Source: Sphingobacteriaceae bacterium (lineage in GTDB: Bacteria > Bacteroidota > Bacteroidia > B-17B0 > Aurantibacillaceae). Taken from it: a stretch of 51,681 nt of DNA. Each line of letters opens with the position of its first letter. The first letter of the stretch is position 1. Under the pieces are notes generated by a model. It did not search any database and was not told where the DNA came from. It saw only the letters and a list, made by a program, of their open reading frames with translations. The position numbers were made by a program, and so were the translations under genes. Location of the stretch: contig JAHEYC010000013.1 of NCBI GenBank assembly GCA_023251775.1, positions 4,494 through 56,174 on the forward strand, given 5' to 3'. Of the stretch, positions 24,510-31,088 are shown piece by piece.

Positions 24510-26420
24510 ATGAAAAAATTTTTATCAATTATTGCTTTGGTGATCGTCGGAATGGCAAATGCACAAACCTGGACACAGAACTTCAATGCAACCACACCTC
24601 CTGCATTACCTGCAGGTTGGTTACAAATTAATGGTGATGGTAACACAACGTTAGGAATGTCATCCTATAGTTTCGGCACAAATGCCGGTGTAAGCTACAA
24701 TGTTTGGAATTGGGTGCCTACTTATGGAAATGCGTTGCTCACAACCTCTTCGTATTCTCCTTCGGGAACCTCAAACGATTGGGTAATTACGCCATCGTTT
24801 TCGGTTCCGGCAAATTCAGCATTTAGTTGGGAGGCCGCATCATATCTTAATGGTTGGTTAGAAGCTTATGAAATAAGAGTTTCAACTACAGGAACAACTC
24901 AGGCCGACTTTTTAGCGAATCCACCCTTGTACTCAACTCCCGGCGAAACGTGGTATCAGCCATATCAGAAACTCTTTCATCAAAGAAGCGTGCTTTTAAG
25001 TGCTTATACAGGACAAACCGTACGTTTGGCTATTCATGATATTTCAAATAATAAATATATGGCCGGTTATGATAATTTTTCTGTTGCCGTTGTTCAAAGT
25101 GTTGATGGAAATATTACAAGCATTGACGGACTAAAACGCTATCAGGCCGGTGCAGGTAATCACACTATTACCGGAACATTTAGAGAAATGGGTTTTAGTA
25201 ATGCCAATACCGCTGTTCTAAATTATAAGCTAAACTCTAATGCGGTAGTAACTGAAACAATAACATTTGCTTCATCCTTACCGTATTTTTCATCATCGTC
25301 ATTTACCTTTTCAACATTGGCTCCATTTGCTTTAGGAACAAATAATCTTAAAGTATGGGTTAGTGCTGTTAATGGGATCCCGGAAGTTGTAAATGCTAAT
25401 GATACCGCTAAAACTGTTGTGTATGTTGCATCTGCTCCTCAACTAATGAATGTATTAATTGAGGAATTTACATCTGAGTCATGCGGACCATGTGTTTCTT
25501 TAAATTCCACCTTTGATCCATTAGTAAATTCTAATTTTCCAAATACAGGGGGACGTGTTAATGTGGTAAAAGATCAAGCTTACTGGCCACTCGTTGATCC
25601 AAGTAATAACGCTCATTCAACTTCAAGGATAAATTATTACCAAATTGGAGGTATACCTGAGACACAAATTGGTGGTAATTTATATATGACAAATCATACC
25701 CAAGCCGAAATTGATACAGCCAAAAATGTACCAGCTTATGCTACCATCTCGGCCTATTTAACTGTTAATGGTAATTCCATTTCGGGCTCAGCAACTGTAA
25801 CGCCTTTTGTTACTATTTCAAGCCTTTCTCCATTAAAGGTATATCAAGCTCTGATCCAAGAACATTATTATTTTCCGGGAGCGTATTATTCTCAAAAAGA
25901 TTTTTATCATGTGATGCGTAAAATGTTCCCTGATGGCAATGGAAGTTCTATCAATACCACTGATGGCGTGCCGCAAGTTGTATCGTTTAATCATAATGCA
26001 GTTCTTACGCCAACACCTGTGGCGGGCTCATTTGATACTTGGGTGGCAACCAATCTTAAATATGAATACGTTGTGTGGGTTCAAGATGTGATCAGCCACG
26101 AGATCATTCAAAGTGGATCGGCAACGCAAGTTGTCACCACAGGCATAGTTAAATTAGAAGAGAATAGTTCTATAGGTATTTATCCTAATCCCGCAAAAGA
26201 TCATGCAGTTGTTGCAATAAAATTAAGTAAACCTACAGTTGCGGATGTATTTATTTACGACCTCATGGGTAAATTAGTGTATACAAATAAAGGAGCAAAT
26301 GTTGAAGAAGGTCAAAACGAAATGACGATCAATACTTCTGAATTTGCAGCGGGAACATTCAATGTAATTGTTATAACTTCCGAAGGCGTTTTAAAAGATA
26401 AATTAATTATTGTAAAATAG
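24510..26420 (+). CDS. Secreted adhesin-like protein with Omp28/thioredoxin-like domain and T9SS sorting
   Basis: A 636-residue exported protein. The signal peptide is MKKFLSIIALVIVGMANAQ. Residues ~20-190 are a cleaved-adhesin/choice-of-anchor-J jelly-roll (WTQNFNATTPPALPAGWLQI, NDWVITPSFSVPANSAFSWE). A middle Ig-like stretch follows. Around residues 310-545 lies an Omp28-related thioredoxin-fold domain with a CGPC redox pair (Cys325/Cys328, in FTSESCGPCVSLNS). The last ~75 residues are a T9SS domain (IGIYPNPAKDHAVV to DKLIIVK). An intact CxxC in a surface-exported domain is notable, as it may make or reduce disulfides outside the cell. Confidence 0.82.
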   Translation: MKKFLSIIALVIVGMANAQTWTQNFNATTPPALPAGWLQINGDGNTTLGMSSYSFGTNAGVSYNVWNWVPTYGNALLTTSSYSPSGTSNDWVITPSFSVPANSAFSWEAASYLNGWLEAYEIRVSTTGTTQADFLANPPLYSTPGETWYQPYQKLFHQRSVLLSAYTGQTVRLAIHDISNNKYMAGYDNFSVAVVQSVDGNITSIDGLKRYQAGAGNHTITGTFREMGFSNANTAVLNYKLNSNAVVTETITFASSLPYFSSSSFTFSTLAPFALGTNNLKVWVSAVNGIPEVVNANDTAKTVVYVASAPQLMNVLIEEFTSESCGPCVSLNSTFDPLVNSNFPNTGGRVNVVKDQAYWPLVDPSNNAHSTSRINYYQIGGIPETQIGGNLYMTNHTQAEIDTAKNVPAYATISAYLTVNGNSISGSATVTPFVTISSLSPLKVYQALIQEHYYFPGAYYSQKDFYHVMRKMFPDGNGSSINTTDGVPQVVSFNHNAVLTPTPVAGSFDTWVATNLKYEYVVWVQDVISHEIIQSGSATQVVTTGIVKLEENSSIGIYPNPAKDHAVVAIKLSKPTVADVFIYDLMGKLVYTNKGANVEEGQNEMTINTSEFAAGTFNVIVITSEGVLKDKLIIVK

Positions 26421-26442
26421 ATCGTAATTTTTTCTCAATTTG

Positions 26443-26477
26443 AAAAGACCGTTTCTATGATGGAAGCGGTCTTTTTA
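26443..26477 (+). terminator. Intrinsic terminator
   Basis: AAAAGACCG.TTC pairs with GAA.CGGTCTTTT and is followed by a T-run, directly after the Omp28-like gene. Confidence 0.88.
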
Positions 26478-26511
26478 TTTGAGAATTAACTATACTAACC
26501 GAAAGAGAAAA

Positions 26512-27828
26512 ATGATAAAACATTTATTTTTTATAAGTTGCATTTTTTTAAATGTAGTTACAGCGCAAACAATCACAACGGTTGCAGGAAATGGCAATAC
26601 ATCTTTTACAGGTGATGGTGGACAGGCCACTTCTGCAAGTTTACTTAATCCTAATGTCGTTGCTGTTGACGCCAATGGAAATTTTTACATAGGCGATGGA
26701 TTTAATTACCGAATTAGAAAAGTAGATGGCAGTGGCGTAATAAATACAATTGCGGGAACAGGATCGTTTGGTTCAACCGGTGATGGCGGACCGGCAATGC
26801 TTGCAAAATTTGGTTCATTAGGAGGAATGGTGACATTTACAACAGGAGAAATTTATTTTAGCGATAAGTCAAATCATAAGATCAGAATGATAAATGCAGG
26901 TGGAACAATTACTACTGTGGCAGGAACAGGAACTGCAGGATTTTCCGGTGATGGCGCCGCTGCAACATTAGCACAATTAAATAATCCCGGTGGAATTGCA
27001 AAAGATGCCTTAGGAAATATTTATGTGGCCGATCAAAATAATCATCGCATACGAATGATCACGCCAAGTGGAAGTATCACAACTATTGCAGGAAACGGAA
27101 CACAAGGTTTTGCGGGCGATGGAAGTTTGGCGGTGAATGCGCAATTGAATTTACCTTCGGATATAAGTATTGGACAAGGCGGAAAAATATATATTGCCGA
27201 CAGAGGAAATTACAGGATCAGAATGATAGATGCAGGTGGAACAATTACAACTGTGGCGGGAACAGGAACTGCAGGATATTCGGGCGACGGCGGCTCAGCA
27301 ACAGCAGCGCAAATGCAGCCTTACGGGATAGAAACAGATGCAGTTGGAAATATTTACAGTGTTGAACGTTTTAATTTTAGAGTGCGGATCATAAATAGCA
27401 GCGGCATCATAACTAATTTTTGCGGCACAGGCGCTTTTGGTTTTTCGGGAGATGGTGGTCCTGCCACAAGCGCACAATTGTATAATGCTACTGACATTGT
27501 TTTAAAAAATGCAACAGAATTTTTGATTCCGGATGTGGATAATAATCGTATTCGAAAAATAACCTTACCAACAACCGGAATGAACTCATCGCAGTGGGAG
27601 AACGATGAGATCATTGCATTTCCAAATCCTACTGCAGATTTTATCACTCTGAGCGGAGTTGAGGGGTCTACACTTTTTGTTTATAATTTGATCGGGGAGA
27701 AAATAATTTCGGCACAACCGCAAGGAGATAAATTTATAATTGATCTTTCAAAAGAAGCCAAGGGAATTTATTTGATAAAGATCTCGAAACAAAACAAGAT
27801 CTATTATTCGCGAGTGGTGAAGGAGTGA
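26512..27828 (+). CDS. Exported NHL-repeat beta-propeller protein with T9SS domain
   Basis: A 438-residue protein. ATG 26512 begins the signal peptide MIKHLFFISCIFLNVVTAQ; the longer frame at 26479 adds a basic tail only. Residues ~20-365 hold six or so NHL repeats, recognised by the period GDGG.AT.AQL..P.......GN.Y..D..N.RIR......G.I.T.AGTG. This predicts one six-bladed propeller. The C-terminal ~75 residues are a T9SS domain (IIAFPNPTADFITL to YSRVVKE). It is likely a surface or secreted binding protein; no enzymatic residues are seen. The repeats are very alike, suggesting recent internal duplication. Confidence 0.82.
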   Translation: MIKHLFFISCIFLNVVTAQTITTVAGNGNTSFTGDGGQATSASLLNPNVVAVDANGNFYIGDGFNYRIRKVDGSGVINTIAGTGSFGSTGDGGPAMLAKFGSLGGMVTFTTGEIYFSDKSNHKIRMINAGGTITTVAGTGTAGFSGDGAAATLAQLNNPGGIAKDALGNIYVADQNNHRIRMITPSGSITTIAGNGTQGFAGDGSLAVNAQLNLPSDISIGQGGKIYIADRGNYRIRMIDAGGTITTVAGTGTAGYSGDGGSATAAQMQPYGIETDAVGNIYSVERFNFRVRIINSSGIITNFCGTGAFGFSGDGGPATSAQLYNATDIVLKNATEFLIPDVDNNRIRKITLPTTGMNSSQWENDEIIAFPNPTADFITLSGVEGSTLFVYNLIGEKIISAQPQGDKFIIDLSKEAKGIYLIKISKQNKIYYSRVVKE

Positions 27829-27830
27829 TT

Positions 27831-28187
27831 TTACTTCAATTTCAAAAAGTCACCATCAACCACAAATAATTTTACACCGTTAACGGTACTTGTGCGATGC
27901 GAACTTAATTCATCCGATACCTGGTAGCTCATGCCTTTTGTAAGTTTCACTAGTTTACCATCGGCTAATTCGGTATCCATTTCTCCTTCGATGCAATAAA
28001 TAATATGCCCTTTTTCGCACCAATGATCGGCTAAATAATTTTTCGAATATTCTACTAAGCGAATGCGCAGGCCTTCAAATTCTAAAGCTTTCCAATACGC
28101 TACGCCTGTTTCGCCTTTGTGTTCCTGGGCAGGAATTTTATCCCAATCGGTTAATTGAAATGCAATGTTCTTTTCTAAAGTTGCCAT
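27831..28187 (-). CDS. DHCW-motif cupin-fold protein
   Basis: A 118-residue single-domain cupin. The family signature appears as LADHWCEKGHIIYCIEGEMD, with possible metal ligands His and Glu and a Cys, and later SYQVSDELSSHRTST. Members of this widespread family have no assigned reaction. The stop is 2 bases from the end of the convergent NHL gene. It lies 8 bases downstream of the PsbP-like gene on the same strand and is probably co-transcribed with it. Confidence 0.82.
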   Translation of the reverse strand: MATLEKNIAFQLTDWDKIPAQEHKGETGVAYWKALEFEGLRIRLVEYSKNYLADHWCEKGHIIYCIEGEMDTELADGKLVKLTKGMSYQVSDELSSHRTSTVNGVKLFVVDGDFLKLK

Positions 28188-28195
28188 CGTATGAT

Positions 28196-28726
28196 CTATT
28201 TAAATTTAAAACTATTCATTATTTTTTCTCCCTGCAATTTATATTTCTCAAATTGCGTTTGTTCGCAGGTTAAAGTTAAAATGTATGCTTTTTCATTTAG
28301 TATCCAATAATATTGTTCAAATTTTAATTTATACATTCCCTGATCACCGGTGTATATCACTTTTTGAAATTCAGATCCTTTTTCGTTTCGTCGTTTACTT
28401 TCAATAAGTTTACCGTTGGTGACCATGGTTGCTATTTGTTCTTCCGAGACTTCAACGTACTTGTTGAGGTCCATATTTTTCCCTTTCAGATCTTGAATAA
28501 GCAAATTAATATTTTCTTTGAATTGATCTTGCGGATCGGTCAATTTAGAAAAAACAACAAAACTCATTCCCATTTGTGGAGCTCTGTCTAAGATCCAAGT
28601 ATCGGGATATTGAATGGAGTAATTATTATCGCTAAAGGTGTTCCAGCTCTTTTCGGTTTTGGGCGATGTTTGTGCAAAAGCTGTAATGCTGCAGAATATA
28701 TGGGCGAGGAGGTATAGTTTTTTCAT
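28196..28726 (-). CDS. Exported PsbP-like protein
   Basis: A 176-residue protein with a signal peptide (MKKLYLLAHIFCSITAFAQ). The mature part has the PsbP/DUF1795-like order: an N-terminal WNTFSDNNYSIQYPDTW, then long strands (MSFVVFSKLTDPQDQFKENI), a helix (YVEVSEEQIATMV) and the closing EKYKLQGEKIMNSFKFK. Family members are lipoproteins or soluble periplasmic proteins without known activity. It is first of a two-gene unit with the cupin gene. Confidence 0.7.
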   Translation of the reverse strand: MKKLYLLAHIFCSITAFAQTSPKTEKSWNTFSDNNYSIQYPDTWILDRAPQMGMSFVVFSKLTDPQDQFKENINLLIQDLKGKNMDLNKYVEVSEEQIATMVTNGKLIESKRRNEKGSEFQKVIYTGDQGMYKLKFEQYYWILNEKAYILTLTCEQTQFEKYKLQGEKIMNSFKFK

Positions 28727-28799
28727 GGATTATTTTTGTTTTTTCAGATCGGTGATCAAAGGGACTGTTTAGTGATGATCTTTCTGCTAAAGTCAATTT

Positions 28800-29228
28800 T
28801 CAGAGATCGATAGAAAATGGTTTAACGTCATCGCGTTCTGTCCATCCTATCTTTTTCCAAAATGTTTTTCCAATAGCATTGTCGCTTACCACATTAATTA
28901 GACAGCGCATTGCTCCCTTTTTTTTCATTTCATTCAAACATCGTTCCACAAGAGTTCTTCCAATGGCATTTCCGCGAAAAGTTTTTTCAACGGCAAGATG
29001 TACAATAAAGCCCCTTCGTCCGTCATAACTAGAAAGAACACAACCGGCAAGATCTCCTGATGCCTTCTCCATACAAACAAAACTCATCCCGGGGTTGTGC
29101 TGAAGAAAAATGGCGATCTTTTCTTTTGTATCCATTTTGCTGCTCACATTAATTCCTTCGGATCTTTTCCAAAGGTCGATCACCTTTTCGTAATGGGCGA
29201 TGGTAAATTCAAGGTATTCAAATTTCAT
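28800..29228 (-). CDS. GNAT acetyltransferase
   Basis: A 142-residue N-acetyltransferase. Acetyl-CoA binding motif A is VHLAVEKTFRGNAIGRTLVE (V.....RG.GIG..L), followed by CLNEMKKKGAMRCLINVVSD and a C-terminal FWKKIGWTERDD. Length and layout suit a RimI- or YpeA-like enzyme, but the acceptor is unknown. It is alone on the minus strand with a 73-base gap to the PsbP-like gene. Confidence 0.85.
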   Translation of the reverse strand: MKFEYLEFTIAHYEKVIDLWKRSEGINVSSKMDTKEKIAIFLQHNPGMSFVCMEKASGDLAGCVLSSYDGRRGFIVHLAVEKTFRGNAIGRTLVERCLNEMKKKGAMRCLINVVSDNAIGKTFWKKIGWTERDDVKPFSIDL

Positions 29229-29598
29229 ATTTTCAATTCAAATAAAAGCAGTTCTGTTTTTTTAAAAGGTCGGCCTAAAACTACCATTTATCAGAAGCTT
29301 AAGCCCTCCTTTAAAGATACATTTTTTTAAAACGGCTTTTTGTCGGTTAAAATAAAAATTATTTTCGAATCATAGAAGTTAACGAAATACATTAATAACT
29401 AACAGGTATTCAATAAGTTATAAAACATATTATTCATTTTAAAATAATCTAACCGTTTGTTGTCGACTACAATTGTTTAGTATACGGCTCCCGTTTTTAA
29501 GTGTCCATACCTTTGTGTCGTCAAACTATTAGAATGGCCGTTCGAAAAAAATTGACAACAATAATTAAAAAATAAATAACAATAAAAAAAACAAAAAC
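29229..29598. other. Intergenic region between GNAT and ssb genes
   Basis: About 370 AT-rich bases with no gene that can be supported. It holds divergent promoters. A TACCTTTG -7 box at 29508-29515 points to ssb and leaves a leader of about 75 bases ending in an A-rich stretch. No RNA gene or repeat was recognised here. Confidence 0.5.
29508..29515 (+). promoter_or_regulatory. -7 box of the ssb region
   Basis: TACCTTTG, matching TAnnTTTG, 83 bases before ssb. The -33 element is not clear. Confidence 0.5.
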
Positions 29599-29952
29599 AT
29601 GAGCACATCAGTAAAGAACCGTGTACAATTAGAAGGAAACGTTGGCAAAAACCCAGAAGTAAAGGTATTTGAGAACAATAATAAGGTAGCAAATTTCACG
29701 GTAGCTACATCCGAGTACAAAAAGAATAAAGCAGGCGAATTCATCACCGAAACCACATGGCATAATATTTCTGCATGGGGTAAACAGGCAGAGATCGCTG
29801 AAAAAACTATTGTAAAAGGAAGCCGCGTAAGCATTGAAGGCAAGATCACCAACCGCACCTACACAGATAAAGAAGGTAACAAGCGTTACTTTACCGAGAT
29901 CGTAGCGAGCGAAGTAACGCTTATAGCTAAAAAAGAAGAAGCGGCTGCGTAA
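29599..29952 (+). CDS. ssb: Single-stranded DNA-binding protein, short form 1
   Basis: A 117-residue OB-fold protein. The N-terminal VKNRVQLEGNVGKNPEVKVF, TTWHNISAWGKQAEIAEKTI and GSRVSIEGKITNRTYTDKEG match SSB over the OB domain. The C-terminus ends KKEEAAA without the acidic D-D-x-P-F tip that recruits partner enzymes in standard SSBs. It therefore looks like an accessory SSB; the cell probably has a canonical one elsewhere. The next ssb paralogue is 232 bases away with a repeat and a terminator between. Confidence 0.9.
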   Translation: MSTSVKNRVQLEGNVGKNPEVKVFENNNKVANFTVATSEYKKNKAGEFITETTWHNISAWGKQAEIAEKTIVKGSRVSIEGKITNRTYTDKEGNKRYFTEIVASEVTLIAKKEEAAA

Positions 29953-29965
29953 GCTATAAATTTTA

Positions 29966-30066
29966 GCCATGGTTCGACAAGCTCACCACGAGCTCCGACA
30001 CCAAGACACGGAGATGTATACAAGACCCGTAAGTTTGAAATACAAAAACTCCGTGTCTCAGTGGCA
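29966..30066. repeat. Inverted-repeat element after the first ssb gene
   Basis: GGTTCGACAAGCTCACC (29971-29987) is followed by GACACCAAGACACGGAG (29997-30013), whose inner part is inverted in CTCCGTGTCTCAGTGGC (30049-30065). It is the same repeat type as the 9904 and 48588 elements. Confidence 0.7.
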
Positions 30067-30113
30067 AAATTAAAACAACCGTATACCTACCGGCAAGATA
30101 GATATACGTAACT

Positions 30114-30144
30114 AAAGCGAGGGCCCCGTAAGGCCCCGCTTTTT
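30114..30144 (+). terminator. Intrinsic terminator between the two ssb genes
   Basis: AAAGCG-A-GGGCC pairs with GGCCC-CGCTTT around a 6-base loop, ending in a short T-run. Confidence 0.8.
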
Positions 30145-30184
30145 AAAAAGAAAATAATTAAATAAAAATATAAAGAGTAAAAGA

Positions 30185-30523
30185 ATGAAAACAATAAAGA
30201 ACAGAGTACAGATCGTAGGGAACTTAGGTAATACACCTGAATTGAAAACTGTGAACGATAAAAAACTAACGCATCTTAGCGTAGCCGTTAACGAACGCAA
30301 ACGTTATTCAAACGGTGAAGTGCGCACCAAAACATATTGGCACTACATTACCGTGTGGGGCAAATTAGCCGAGCAAGTTTGCGAACTCGCCAAAAAAGGA
30401 ACCTTGGTAATGATCGACGGACGATTGAAAAATATCAGTTACACTAACCGCTTAGGCAGAAACTGTATCGCCACAGAAATTGTTGCGAGTGAGGTAGTGA
30501 TCAACTATACACAAGCCGCATAA
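30185..30523 (+). CDS. Single-stranded DNA-binding protein, short form 2
   Basis: A 112-residue SSB paralogue of the gene at 29599, with the same OB layout: IKNRVQIVGNLGNTPELKTV, TYWHYITVWGKLAEQVCELA, GTLVMIDGRLKNISYTNRLG, and the ending ATEIVASEVVINYTQAA. It too lacks an acidic C-terminal tip. The two share the pattern but differ at many positions, so the duplication is not recent. A terminator lies between them, suggesting separate transcription. Its stop is 5 bases from the next repeat block. Confidence 0.9.
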   Translation: MKTIKNRVQIVGNLGNTPELKTVNDKKLTHLSVAVNERKRYSNGEVRTKTYWHYITVWGKLAEQVCELAKKGTLVMIDGRLKNISYTNRLGRNCIATEIVASEVVINYTQAA

Positions 30524-30528
30524 TAATT

Positions 30529-30626
30529 AGCCACGGAGGCGCGGAGCCACGGAGAAATATGCAGAGCTCGTAAGCTGTGTGTATTCCTTTTAAATAGCCA
30601 CGGAGACGCGGAGGCACGGAGAAAAA
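30529..30626. repeat. Two copies of a CCACGGAG repeat left of the GxxExxY gene
   Basis: Two related direct copies (30529-30556 and 30596-30626) share the words AGCCACGGAG, CGCGGAG and CACGGAGA. The second has an inverted partner at 31033-31062. Confidence 0.75.
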
Positions 30627-30638
30627 ACTAGTGAAAAT

Positions 30639-31031
30639 ATGATCAGAAATAGAGAAGAAGAAAACAGAATAGGAACAGAAATTGTAGATGCAGCTTATCA
30701 TGTTCATAAAGAACTCGGACCTGGACTATTGGAGAAAGTCTATGAAACCTGCATGGAGTATGAATTAGTAAAAAGAGGGTTTAATGTAAAAAGACAAATT
30801 ACACTTCCAATAGAATATGATGGAATGATATTTAATGAAGCCTTAAAGCTAGACCTACTAATAAACGAATCTGTGATCATCGAATTAAAGTCAATAGAAA
30901 AGCACAATAAGCTATGGGAAGCACAAATACTTAGTCATTTGAGATTAACACAGTTAAATCTTGGTTACCTTATAAATTTTAATTCTGAATTGATCAAATA
31001 TGGAATTAAGCGTTTCAAAATTAATATATAA
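30639..31031 (+). CDS. GxxExxY family protein
   Basis: A 130-residue protein of the GxxExxY family (PF13366), named for Gly29-x-x-Glu32-x-x-Tyr35, seen here in GPGLLEKVYE. An early helix (NREEENRIGTEIVDAAYHVH) and the core LDLLINESVIIELKSIEKHN give the D...E.K layout of the PD-(D/E)XK nuclease fold. The family is abundant in environmental bacteria, often scattered and flanked by short repeats. Its role is unknown, perhaps nuclease-related. It sits between ssb and helicase genes and is bracketed by inverted repeats, so it may be a passenger rather than a functional partner. Confidence 0.88.
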   Translation: MIRNREEENRIGTEIVDAAYHVHKELGPGLLEKVYETCMEYELVKRGFNVKRQITLPIEYDGMIFNEALKLDLLINESVIIELKSIEKHNKLWEAQILSHLRLTQLNLGYLINFNSELIKYGIKRFKINI

Positions 31032-31032
31032 A

Positions 31033-31062
31033 AACTCCGTGCCTCCGTGCCTCCGTGGCAAA
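31033..31062. repeat. Right inverted copy of the CCACGGAG repeat
   Basis: Reads as three tandem CTCCGTG words followed by GC. Its reverse complement matches the copies at 30529 and 30596. Confidence 0.75.
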
Positions 31063-31088
31063 AAATAAACCTAAATTAGCAAAACGAA

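Larger units (their letters stand above)
30596..31062 (+). mobile_element. Possible small cassette carrying the GxxExxY gene
   Basis: About 467 bases bounded by imperfect inverted repeats. The left end (30596-30626) begins AGCCACGGAG. The right end (31033-31062) reads ACTCCGTGCCTCCGTGCC and on, its reverse complement matching the left at most positions. The gene fills nearly the whole interior and its stop is 1 base before the right repeat. There is no transposase, so mobility is an inference. Confidence 0.4.

Noticed and set aside
30596-31062. Insertion sequence with transposase
   Set aside because: The only gene inside is of the GxxExxY family, which is not a transposase; no DDE or HUH motif is seen.
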